Below the pieces are notes generated by a model, which searched no databases, had not been told where the DNA came from, and saw only the letters and a list, made by a program, of their open reading frames with translations. Positions 34,201-41,430 of a DNA stretch of 64,000 nucleotides are shown here, piece by piece. Both the position numbers and the translations under genes were made by a program. Where the stretch lies: NCBI RefSeq assembly GCF_004167675.1, contig NZ_SEZQ01000009.1; one strand, written 5' to 3'. The stretch's first letter is position 1; each line of letters opens with the position of its first letter. This stretch comes from Aliivibrio finisterrensis_A (GTDB lineage: Bacteria; Pseudomonadota; Gammaproteobacteria; Enterobacterales; Vibrionaceae).

Positions 34201-35593
34201 TAAATTTGCCAACTATATTCATTTGTTAATAGATAAGTCTCCCGAAATTGTTGAAGAAGTCTTTACATTAGAGACTCAGATGCAATTGGAAGGTTTCGCT
34301 GAGTTAGGCAAAGTTCCTATACTCCATGAGGCTCTATATTCAGATTACCTTATCGTAAAAGGTAGCGTTATCAAGGCAATATTGACGAGACTTGATTTTA
34401 TTGAGGCTGGCATGAAAACAGGTTCTAATAATGATCTCAAGTATGCTTTCGAATTAGTGGTTAAGTTTGGTGCAGACACTCCCAAAGCCTTATTAGCTGG
34501 AGTAGTGGATAACTTCTTAGATAACCCTATTGATTCCGTTGATGATCGTAATGCTTGGGTTGCGAGGTTGGCTAATCTCGATTTAGTGAAAGGCTGCGCT
34601 AGGATCATCAAATTTACGGAAAATAAATGCGCTGATGGTAATCTAGACCTATTTGGAAAAGTCTTTGGTGACCGTCATAGCATACAGCAGCCAACGTTTG
34701 AGCATTTAGAGCCTATTCAGAGGTTAGCTGTATTGAAGCCACTGGTTATTCGTTCTTATGAAGTTGTTCAGCCTTCTTCTGATATAGAAAGAGAAGGTTC
34801 ATTTACACCGGGCAGAAGAGACTATGCTGAGCATGCTCGCAGCTTCCTGCTTGAAAGCCTATTTAAAGTAGAATCACTCCATACAATTGATACTTTATAC
34901 GAGTTGGCTGCGATGCCTTTGTTCAATGATGTATCTTGTAGGCTAAAGCAAGCCGCTGTTGAGCTCGCGGCTAGAATCTCAGAGCCGAAGCCAATGCCAG
35001 TAGAGATATTTAATCAATTTAATAGAGAGCGAAATTATCAACCCTATGATGACTACTCTCTATTTATGGTTATGAATAACAGGCTAGATGATTTTGAGCA
35101 TAGTTTACTCAATGATGAGGCAAGCATAGTCGATACGTTGAGAAAAGTGGATGGCGAAACCGAGCTTCGCAGGTTTATTTCCAATTACCTATATCACGAT
35201 AGCCGTGGTGCTTACTCGGTAACTCAAGAAGCGGTAGTTGCTGCCGAAAAAAGAACAGATATTCGACTTAATGTAGATCGCATCGATAGGTATGCCTCTA
35301 TAGAACTCAAGCTTGATGATAGTCGACATAACTGGTCGGGTTCTGCGCTGAAAGTTGCATTAGTTGATCAGTTAGTTGGGCGATATCTAAATCACAAGAA
35401 ATGTTATGTTGGTTGCCTTCTAATATGTATGAGAGAGTCCCGCAATTGGGAAAATCCAGAGACAGGTAAAAAAATGAACCTAGAAGAGACAGTAAGCTGG
35501 CTTCAAGGTATCGCAGACGGCATCATATTACAACGCCCGGAGCTACTAGTTTCAGTGAAGGGAATCGACTACTCTAAAATAGCAAATGAATGA
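31202..35593 (+). CDS. large NACHT-type STAND NTPase, possible C-terminal nuclease-like domain
   Basis: Protein of 1463 residues. Walker A is ADGKCGKT (76-83), Walker B VFFLDAVDEL (137-146), a NACHT-type sensor follows in RFFISCRPSDW (172-182, Arg178), and the winged-helix end of the NACHT module carries FHHRSTQEYLAALRL (396-410). About 900 residues of helical repeat-like sequence follow, probably the ligand-sensing superhelix. Near the C terminus (1367-1415) IELKL, then ALKVALVDQLVGRYL and GCLLICM, resembles a PD-(D/E)XK-type fold with Glu1368-x-Lys1370, but the preceding aspartate is not certain. NACHT/STAND ATPases of this size in mobile islands are known anti-phage proteins (Avs and bNACHT groups); this one is not an exact match to those I know. 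Start supported by AAGAGG before ATG 31202. Confidence 0.75.
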   Translation: MLDNYHGYENIKSVIPSSSGTFHSMIIHHVPIERRFANPSEKHLVEPDFLSLWGENTSGSLSWDDFKDNRCVVVLADGKCGKTHEFKRRNEILRANGNISFFIPLEQLQDSEVLDILSVEDEYTWEDWLAAPDQTAVFFLDAVDELKLRQGTLRKALRKIKGTLGEALSRARFFISCRPSDWNEELDVKALSTILPPGKIDQTQLQPIDGEQVFLQVISRKEWASNKTEREIEDHDSPDKIRVVSLLPFTQSEALEFAKLYSPSASEQFNHQLSEKELWHLYRFPYEIMSALDQLAEQGKLGNLEEQLVYGINQKLREISDKKRNCLSQDKALDGAERVALAFFMTKTRSIKSTSSASKESTLKIQDVLTDWTFDECAELLGKPIFDPTGVGAFRFHHRSTQEYLAALRLRKLRELGLNTNDLFSQLFARVKNEEVVIPSMEPVTAWLALWYPDIYNEVKARSPSLMFRQGIPALLTVDCRAELIRKYVDMYSQDKTWRGIRIGFSDLKRLATPELSHVIRELWDKAYSGLDTRELLLDLIYLTPMPKCTDLALKALFDEGLPIQQRTYAGWSVLEFGEQEQKEKVGKAVIKGEWPHKLVRSILSNLIPEALCVFDFLAVAKSLPENPNNVHGVGYSLMNAIKSELLSKEKKSWLRDELAQAVWDTRSDESRIYNGNSKYNHFVDAVIQACFLTVPAEKENVDEWAWCLTVAFHFGERRTSIIASDETKALVKLLSQNLKLREAYYWACLCLVEELESYDSFIFSDYLIDYENILSPFTINDLLWLERAFIESESKNKKDAAFYQIIQLVKHESSSRAIEFLSSSLSAGTEYADMLERTLTPPEREPDEYELEHRQKMEKFAEEEAKRVEDWMDWRDEVLASEDFCLGEDEYENTIYNLFRFLEQSRERSTWGGWDSNLIERAFSKKFVDALRPRLSDYWKVTDVQLFSERSSEAKNSFSNQTLMALTAVKCDSESMCWPIGLTDEQIRHAVKISTIELNKFANYIHLLIDKSPEIVEEVFTLETQMQLEGFAELGKVPILHEALYSDYLIVKGSVIKAILTRLDFIEAGMKTGSNNDLKYAFELVVKFGADTPKALLAGVVDNFLDNPIDSVDDRNAWVARLANLDLVKGCARIIKFTENKCADGNLDLFGKVFGDRHSIQQPTFEHLEPIQRLAVLKPLVIRSYEVVQPSSDIEREGSFTPGRRDYAEHARSFLLESLFKVESLHTIDTLYELAAMPLFNDVSCRLKQAAVELAARISEPKPMPVEIFNQFNRERNYQPYDDYSLFMVMNNRLDDFEHSLLNDEASIVDTLRKVDGETELRRFISNYLYHDSRGAYSVTQEAVVAAEKRTDIRLNVDRIDRYASIELKLDDSRHNWSGSALKVALVDQLVGRYLNHKKCYVGCLLICMRESRNWENPETGKKMNLEETVSWLQGIADGIILQRPELLVSVKGIDYSKIANE

Positions 35594-35616
35594 TGTAGTA
35601 GTATTTTGAGTTCTTA

Positions 35617-35640
35617 GGCAAGGCTTCGGTCTTGCCTTTC
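35617..35640 (+). terminator. terminator after the NACHT gene
   Basis: GGCAAG (35617-35622) pairs with CTTGCC (35631-35636) around GCTTCGGT, followed by TTTCT. It lies 24 bases after the NACHT stop. Confidence 0.7.
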
Positions 35641-35821
35641 TATTCGCTGATGAGTTACTCCACTTTGGCAAGGACTGATAAATTTAGATTTAAACGCTGT
35701 TATTTTTTGATTGCTGTGGTGGCTGAGCTTGGGACTATTGTTTCAAGCACTTTACTGAGATATTAAGGAAGGTGTGTTCGTGAATTTATTTGTGAGCTTG
35801 TTGTTGGCGTTTTACAGACAC

Positions 35822-35857
35822 AAAAAAGCCCAACCTCTTTCGAAGTTGGGCTTTTCC
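35822..35857. terminator. terminator beside the middle tmRNA-end-like site
   Basis: AAAAGCCCAAC (35824-35834) pairs with GTTGGGCTTTT (35845-35855). On the minus strand it ends in six T and lies directly downstream of the tmRNA-end-like sequence at 35861-35880, the position in which a terminator for ssrA would be expected if ssrA once ended here. Confidence 0.8.
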
Positions 35858-35860
35858 AAA

Positions 35861-35880
35861 CGTTTGGTGGGCTGGGGTCA
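35861..35880 (-). other. middle tmRNA-end-like sequence, candidate attL of the integrase-bearing island
   Basis: CGTTTGGTGGGCTGGGGTCA matches the plus-strand view of the ssrA 3' end (TTTGGTGGAGCTGGGGGG at 56513) over about 15 of 16 bases with one missing A; similarity then fades (ATCTGATTT versus ATTTGAACC). It also shares its terminator context with the left-most site at 30589-30615. It is the most likely left end of the island that carries the integrase. Confidence 0.6.
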
Positions 35881-35940
35881 TCTGATTTGGTGTTGTATCA
35901 TTCTGTTTTATAATGAATAAGTCGTGTTTATTTTATTTTT

Positions 35941-35959
35941 GGAATACGTTATGGAATAC
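35941..35959 (+). repeat. left-end integrase-arm-like repeats GGAATAC
   Basis: GGAATAC occurs at 35941-35947 and 35953-35959, starts 12 bases apart and followed by ATCA. The same motif with the same 12-base phasing occurs at the right end next to the integrase (56372 and 56384). Matched repeats near both ends are typical arm-type integrase or excisionase sites. Confidence 0.65.
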
Positions 35960-36022
35960 ATCAGGTGTTTTTGTTACTTCATTTGTGATTTCTATATCTA
36001 CTAATAGTCGGTGTTATAAGGT

Positions 36023-37675
36023 CTAATTCACCTTAGAATCTACTACTGGGTCTATATACAGGAAATATGACTCTGGCTCAAACATTGAAATACCAATGTT
36101 AATTAATTCATCATTGGCTGTTAGAATTTGAATATCATTTGTTTTCACTTTTTCACTTTTCTTCATTATATCTCGTACTACTTTATCTACTTCAGTTAAC
36201 GCTGAGTGCTTAGAGTTCGTTATTGAAAGAGTATTAGATAAATCACAGGAAGTCAGTCCTATTGTACTTAGAGACCATGGAACTAAAGCGAGGATATGAT
36301 AATCTGTAAGTGTAATGGAAATACTTCCTGTGGAGAATGCACCATGTGATTCTATTTCTGTGGAAACATCGATGGTATCGAAATATGAAGTCATTAATTG
36401 CTTGAAATGATTATTCAGAGTTATTAACGGTTTAAGCCATTTATCCCCTTTAGCTTTATGAATAAGAGATTCGATATTTTCCCATTCATTTGCAATGTTG
36501 CATATTTGAACATCTGTTTGTAGATAGAACTTTAATAACGCATTGTAAATATTAGTGGCATGAGTAATTATTATTGCTTTAATCGATTCTGGTACGTTGA
36601 TGCTTTTTAACTCATCAATAATATTGCATTTATTTTTTGTTTCTGGCGATTTATTTTTCCATTCGTCATGCCATTTTTTTGCATATAATGCTTCTTCTTC
36701 AGATACGTCAATTTTATTTTTTTTAATCCAGCCTGATAATACTGTGTGAGATTTAGGGTCTAAATTGTGATCTTTCATTTTTAGGAGGGTATGTTTTTTA
36801 ACATTTGAAATTTTGTTACTATTAGACATAGAAAGAGTTTTTGTTACTAGGCCTAATTTTAATGGAGCATCTATGATCTGTTGCTCTTGGCCTTTTATCA
36901 GTTCTTGTTCAGCACTCTTATTACTGACTTCTTCTTGTGTTTTCTGAGGTAGCGGCTGAGAGTTATCCACTTTAGGTTGAGCAGTTTGTGGGACTATATC
37001 TTCTTTTATTGTTTGGTACTTCATTGCTTCAGATAGCATAGACTCTAACTTCTCAAACCTAGCGTTAGTATCATTGTTAAGAGCTTCTATCTTTTCAATT
37101 ATTTGGCTTTCTATTTGTGCCTTATCTTCGATTTTTTCTTCTTGATGGTTATTAGAAATAGGCACTATTTCTATAGGTGATTTAACACTTCTTTTTGGCA
37201 CTTCTGCTCGTGCTTTCTTTCTCATTTCTTGTGTTATTTCTTTTCTGAGTTCTTTCTCTAATTCCTGTCTTATATCTTGATGTTCACCATATTCATTGTA
37301 AATTAAATCAAGAATTGTATCTTTGATTGTGGCTTTTTTACCTTCAAGTTCTTTAAGATCTTTTAGAGAGATTAACTTATCATACTCGTCACTTGTTAGC
37401 TCTATGTTAATCTGTTTGTAATTTTCACGTTGTTTAAGTTTCTTCCTCCAAGCAGACATTACATTTTTTCTGATCTTCTTATCGTGTTCAGTGCCACCGT
37501 GAAGTTTCTCAAAAAACAGCTCAAACAGTTCTTGTGATTTTGCTTCTCTAGTTCCTTTTATGCTAGGTATTGAAATATCAGATTTTAGCTTTCGAGTACT
37601 GTCTAGGAAGTACTCTGTTAACCATGCTCTATCATCTTTATTATTCCAATCAAAGTCAGTTAGCGTGTTGTTCAT
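36023..37675 (-). CDS. unknown coiled-coil protein with a possible ribbon-helix-helix DNA-binding N terminus
   Basis: I do not recognise this 550-residue protein. Residues 1-60 are helical and polar; residues about 70-125 (WRKKLKQRENYKQINIELTS, then KKATIKDTILDLIYNEYGE) resemble the basic helix plus ribbon-helix-helix of MatP-type proteins, where a beta strand (INIEL) precedes two helices. Residues 130-160 and 185-225 are strongly charged coiled coil. A low-complexity Gln/Pro/Ser linker follows (225-285), and the last 260 residues look like a separate globular domain. It is divergent from the next gene across 112 bases that contain a repeated AACTAGTAT. A role in island segregation, copy control or DNA organisation is a guess. 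Ribosome binding site AAGGA lies 9-13 bases before the start. Confidence 0.6.
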   Translation of the reverse strand: MNNTLTDFDWNNKDDRAWLTEYFLDSTRKLKSDISIPSIKGTREAKSQELFELFFEKLHGGTEHDKKIRKNVMSAWRKKLKQRENYKQINIELTSDEYDKLISLKDLKELEGKKATIKDTILDLIYNEYGEHQDIRQELEKELRKEITQEMRKKARAEVPKRSVKSPIEIVPISNNHQEEKIEDKAQIESQIIEKIEALNNDTNARFEKLESMLSEAMKYQTIKEDIVPQTAQPKVDNSQPLPQKTQEEVSNKSAEQELIKGQEQQIIDAPLKLGLVTKTLSMSNSNKISNVKKHTLLKMKDHNLDPKSHTVLSGWIKKNKIDVSEEEALYAKKWHDEWKNKSPETKNKCNIIDELKSINVPESIKAIIITHATNIYNALLKFYLQTDVQICNIANEWENIESLIHKAKGDKWLKPLITLNNHFKQLMTSYFDTIDVSTEIESHGAFSTGSISITLTDYHILALVPWSLSTIGLTSCDLSNTLSITNSKHSALTEVDKVVRDIMKKSEKVKTNDIQILTANDELINIGISMFEPESYFLYIDPVVDSKVN

Positions 37676-37732
37676 TGTTGTATATCCTTTTTTTAAAAAC
37701 TTATTTTAGGTATTATACAAGCCTTTGATATT

Positions 37733-37757
37733 AACTAGTATCTATTAAAACTAGTAT
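37733..37757. repeat. direct repeat AACTAGTAT in a divergent promoter region
   Basis: AACTAGTAT occurs at 37733-37741 and 37749-37757, starts 16 bases apart and each with an internal ACTAGT palindrome. It lies in the short gap between two divergent island genes, so it may be an operator for one of their products. Confidence 0.5.
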
Positions 37758-37787
37758 TTGGTTATTAATGGTTAACAGGGTGTATAT

Positions 37788-39155
37788 ATGGATTTTAATC
37801 CTAGTTTAGTTAGGTGTGTATTATCTAATGTAGAGGGGCTTAGTCCTGAAGGGCGTTTTTTATTGCTGTGTTTGCTCTATGAGTATAGCGTGGAAAGTAA
37901 AGAAATAGAAATTACAGTAGAACAGCTTGTTAGTCAGTATGGAGTGACAAGAACTGTTTGTTCGGAAGTATCGAATTTTTTGTCGTTACCTAAAAATAAA
38001 TTAGCCCAAATAAGACGGTCAAAAGTACGGTATTGTGAGTTTGATTCAGTCTCGTTAAGTAAGCTTAGTTCTGATTTTGATAACGGACAGTATGACAATG
38101 TTCATCGTTTTACAGTTGTTGATTTGTTAACAAAGAAGTCTACGGTAGATGGTGTGAAAAATGAATGTGACTTGAGCGTGTCAAATCTCTTGCTCTTAAT
38201 TATTCTATTAATCCACTCTGATTCTTCTGGTTCCGTTGAGGGGGTGAGTAAAGCCAAAATTAGAAAAATGATGGGTGGAATATCTTCTGATCGTTTAAAA
38301 TCTCAGTTAAAAACATTAAATAAAGTTAAGTACATTCTTGTGGACAGTAGAGGGGGAACAGGGCGTAAATTATTTGGGAAAGTATCAAATAATTATTTAT
38401 TGAGTATCGGTGAATTACAAGGATATAGTAAATCTATTGAAGATGAAGAAACGATTCAAAGTTTATCTGTGCTACTTGGTGTTAAGTCGATGGCTAGGAA
38501 AGTGGAATTACTTCTACCATTAATGAATAAAATTAAGGAAGGTAAAAACAAGAAATTATTTGATTTAATCGGTGATGATGCTGATCGATATATGGATATG
38601 ACTCGAATCATTATTAATAAATGTGAACGTATTGTATCTATTATTCTTGAACGGTACTGGGGTGAATTAGAAGTACTGACGATAAAAGATTGTCAATTTT
38701 TAGATGAACCAAGAATGAAATCATTTTTTACAGCAGGAAGTCTTTTTTCTATTCAACATATCTGTAGTATTAAAAAACCTACAAATAACGATATAAAAAA
38801 ACAATATGCAGAAGAGGTGCTTGTTACGAACGATTCTTTTAACGAGTTTTTATTGAATAAAAAGAATGCCGATGGTCTTGTTATAGATGCGCATTACTTA
38901 ACTGAGTTTCTACTTGAGAATTCAATAATAATGGCAATTAGAATTAAGAAATTACTTACTTCCCATTCTAAGTATGAATATGACGAAATAGAAAGTATTT
39001 CTATTGGGTTTGGTAAGGTTGCTATAAGTGCTTATGAACTCGTCATAAGTCTGAGGGTTGCTAAAGGGTATTCGGTTTATTCAATATCAACATTTAAAAA
39101 AGAGAATAAACATAGTGTTCATAGGGTTACTTTGACCACATGGAAGTGCACCTAA
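37788..39155 (+). CDS. unknown island protein, possibly winged-helix N terminus
   Basis: I do not recognise this 455-residue protein. The first 80 residues (LSPEGRFLLLCLLYEYSVES, then ITVEQLVSQYGVTRTVCSEV) look like a winged-helix DNA-binding unit, as in replication initiators or regulators. A second similar unit may occur at about residues 125-205 (LSVSNLLLLIILLIHSDSSG, KAKIRKMMGGISSDRLKSQL). The rest is mixed alpha/beta without visible catalytic motifs. Two winged-helix-like units in a mobile element suggest a plasmid-type Rep or a regulator, but this is only an inference from pattern. It is divergent from the coiled-coil gene and precedes a repeat-rich region leading to a YagK/YfjJ-like gene. 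Confidence 0.55.
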   Translation: MDFNPSLVRCVLSNVEGLSPEGRFLLLCLLYEYSVESKEIEITVEQLVSQYGVTRTVCSEVSNFLSLPKNKLAQIRRSKVRYCEFDSVSLSKLSSDFDNGQYDNVHRFTVVDLLTKKSTVDGVKNECDLSVSNLLLLIILLIHSDSSGSVEGVSKAKIRKMMGGISSDRLKSQLKTLNKVKYILVDSRGGTGRKLFGKVSNNYLLSIGELQGYSKSIEDEETIQSLSVLLGVKSMARKVELLLPLMNKIKEGKNKKLFDLIGDDADRYMDMTRIIINKCERIVSIILERYWGELEVLTIKDCQFLDEPRMKSFFTAGSLFSIQHICSIKKPTNNDIKKQYAEEVLVTNDSFNEFLLNKKNADGLVIDAHYLTEFLLENSIIMAIRIKKLLTSHSKYEYDEIESISIGFGKVAISAYELVISLRVAKGYSVYSISTFKKENKHSVHRVTLTTWKCT

Positions 39156-39265
39156 CGTCAGAGTAATTTCATTTCTGCTATCCTGTGAATGTCTAGGGTA
39201 TTTTTGATTAATGCCCTTAACATCCTTTAGGTGACAACAATCGTGTAGTGTTGGATATAATATTA

Positions 39266-39353
39266 TATATGTTCTTTATATACCCTATTAACTATATGTT
39301 CTTTCTTAATACATACTCTCTCATACATACCATTGTTCTTTAGTAATACACAC
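39266..39353 (+). repeat. iteron-like repeats upstream of YagK/YfjJ-like gene
   Basis: The octamer TGTTCTTT occurs at 39270, 39297 and 39334 in similar context: TATATGTTCTTT twice, and CTTAATACATAC versus AGTAATACACAC after copies two and three. The surrounding 340 bases (39156-39495) are A+T-rich and have no gene. Direct repeats in A+T-rich DNA before a replication-type gene recall plasmid iterons, but spacing (27 and 37 bases) is not regular. Confidence 0.45.
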
Positions 39354-39495
39354 TAACCATACTGCCTACTGATACCTTCCTAGTCATACTCATTAGTAAT
39401 CCTAACCAACACATATCCATTACCCATTTGATTAATCCTTATCACCAATAAAAAATAATCTACTCAATTATTCCTTTGAGACTAACTTTTAAGGA

Positions 39496-40116
39496 ATGAA
39501 CATGTATACATTACCGATACCATATTCTGAATATAACAATGGGAAGGGATTAAATCCAAATTACTTAACTATTCTTGGTGATACACTTCAACACTCATTG
39601 AATGATTATAATAGGGTTTTTGCATTGAGAGTGGATTTACATCTATCAGGCTTTGAATTAATTGATGTGAATAGGAAAATAACTCGCTTTATAGATTCCC
39701 TTAAAGCACAACTGAAAGCCTGTGAATTAAAGCGGAGTAAGCGAGGAACACGTATTTACCCTAATACCCTACGTTATGTATGGGCGAAAGAAACAGGCAT
39801 CAAGAGCAAACGAGAGCACTACCATTTACTATTGTTGTTTAATAAAGATGCTTATTATCGATTAGGTGATTATACATTTTCAGAATCATTAGCATATAAA
39901 ATAGAACAGGCTTGGTATGGTGCATTAAGTATTTCTAAAATAAATCGAAAGGGATTAGTTCATTTTCCTAAAAATAGTAGTCATTACATTGATAAAAATT
40001 CAAATGAATATGAGAATCAAGTTGATAAGGTGATGTACCGAGGTAGCTATCTTTGTAAAAACTATAGCAAAGTTATATCGCCTAAAGTTCGTTCATTTGG
40101 GTCTAGTACTAAATAA
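39496..40116 (+). CDS. YagK/YfjJ-domain protein (inovirus Gp2-like, replication-associated)
   Basis: 206 residues. NYLTILGDTLQHSLNDYNRV near the start, FALRVDLHL, then RYVWAKETGIKSKREHYHLL and LLFNKDAYYRLGDY match the YagK/YfjJ C-terminal domain family found in cryptic prophages, P4-like satellites and filamentous-phage relatives, where it resembles Rep-type HUH proteins. The pair of histidines in REHYHLL could be the HUH motif. The family end (GLVHFPKNSSHYIDKNSNEY, then YRGSYLCKNYSK) is also present, so the gene appears complete. Upstream repeats make a replication origin nearby plausible. Exact activity in the element is unknown. Confidence 0.75.
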   Translation: MNMYTLPIPYSEYNNGKGLNPNYLTILGDTLQHSLNDYNRVFALRVDLHLSGFELIDVNRKITRFIDSLKAQLKACELKRSKRGTRIYPNTLRYVWAKETGIKSKREHYHLLLLFNKDAYYRLGDYTFSESLAYKIEQAWYGALSISKINRKGLVHFPKNSSHYIDKNSNEYENQVDKVMYRGSYLCKNYSKVISPKVRSFGSSTK

Positions 40117-40309
40117 GGGCTTTTAGTTAATAATATAGTATCTAAATCATTAGGAGGCGTAGCGAGCTTCCTAAGTCCTATATCTCCTTGTTTCTGAGTT
40201 GCTTATCACAAAACAAATCATTACTCATATCACTAATACGGCATGAGACACTTGATGCCCCTACGGATTGTACGTTTCTCTTTTATTGTTATTACGTTAG
40301 GTAAATAAA

Positions 40310-41254
40310 ATGAGTGAACAAGCAATGTGGTTCTATGAATCGAAAGGCAAAAGGGAAGGGTGCGTATCCACCATTGAGATAATTGAATTGATTACTCAAG
40401 GGGTTATCCATCAAGGAACTCAAGTGTGGAAAAAGGGAATGACAGAATGGGTAACACTAGAAGAAAGTGAATTAGCTCAATACTTAGAAGATGTGCCACC
40501 ACCACTAAGCAGCAATGATGTACCACCACCGTTACAAACAGTGCTAGACGTTAATTCTAATGAAGAAAGTTTTAGTACTAAGTTCGCTGGTATTTGGCGT
40601 TTTATCTATGCGCCTACCTTTGCGGCCATTGCAACGTATATTGCGTCTTATCTGATTGAGGGAAGCAGTAGGCAAGCGTTTGGGTTATGGTCAACATCAG
40701 GTATGGCTGTAATTTCGTTATTAATCATCTTTGCTGCATGGGCAGAAGACTTATGGCGATTTAAGAAATCAGCCAATTACACAGGCTGGTCTTGGTGGTG
40801 GCTGTTTGCTCCTTGTTATATTCATGACCGTATGGGTAAGCAATGGAAGTGGACGATAGGGCTAATCGTTTTATCGTTAGTTTGTAACATGATAGCGTCT
40901 GCGGCAATTGCATTACATGGTGATGGGTACTTTGATGAGAATGACTCCTATAACTACCAACCACAATCTAACGCTCAAGTTGGTGGGATGGATTTGAATA
41001 CTATTGAGTTAGAAACGTATTTGAATGCCACGAATACTGATGCCGCAATGACAGGGCACATTAGTGTTGCCATGCTTGATGATGTTACTTATCGAATTTC
41101 TTACTCTAATCTGTGCGGCTCTAATGGATGTGATTACAGCTACCTTAAATCAGCGCAAGATGGGGGTTACTGTTATGTTCAAGGTAATAATGATGCAGAA
41201 GGTATGGCAGCAACGCAGTGTAGTTCTGAGCCATTTAGATTGACATATAACTAA
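40310..41254 (+). CDS. GYF_2-domain membrane protein of unknown function
   Basis: 314 residues. The N-terminal 55 residues (MWFYESKGKREGCVSTIEII, then VWKKGMTEWVTLEES) form a GYF_2 (DUF4339) module, a small fold thought to bind proline-rich peptides. Two proline patches (DVPPPL twice, residues about 61-76) follow in the same protein. Residues about 90-205 hold three or four hydrophobic segments with WSWWWLFAPCYIHDRMGKQW between two of them. The C-terminal 100 residues are soluble, with four cysteines (CGSNGC and QCSSEPF region), and may be extracytoplasmic. It directly precedes the LysM toxin-like gene, so it may be an accessory of that cassette; no function is assigned. Confidence 0.65.
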   Translation: MSEQAMWFYESKGKREGCVSTIEIIELITQGVIHQGTQVWKKGMTEWVTLEESELAQYLEDVPPPLSSNDVPPPLQTVLDVNSNEESFSTKFAGIWRFIYAPTFAAIATYIASYLIEGSSRQAFGLWSTSGMAVISLLIIFAAWAEDLWRFKKSANYTGWSWWWLFAPCYIHDRMGKQWKWTIGLIVLSLVCNMIASAAIALHGDGYFDENDSYNYQPQSNAQVGGMDLNTIELETYLNATNTDAAMTGHISVAMLDDVTYRISYSNLCGSNGCDYSYLKSAQDGGYCYVQGNNDAEGMAATQCSSEPFRLTYN

Positions 41255-41258
41255 ACAC

Positions 41259-41290
41259 AATGGGAAGCCTAATCGCTTCCCATTTTTTAT
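41259..41290 (+). terminator. terminator after the GYF_2 gene
   Basis: AATGGGAAGC (41259-41268) pairs perfectly with GCTTCCCATT (41275-41284), followed by a T run. Confidence 0.85.
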
Positions 41291-41430
41291 AGCTATCTAA
41301 AACGTACAACCAAATTACGTGACGTACAACCAAGAAAAATATTTTTGGTTATTTTACCTAGTCATTCAGTTAAAAGGTGGTTGTATTTTAGATTAACATT
41401 TGAGCGTGATTTAAAAGAGAAGAATAACGA

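Noticed and set aside
35700..35925. Short frame starting GTG at about 35780 and reading through the terminator and candidate att site
   Set aside because: It would translate the hairpin and the tmRNA-like sequence, has no family resemblance and no clear ribosome binding site.
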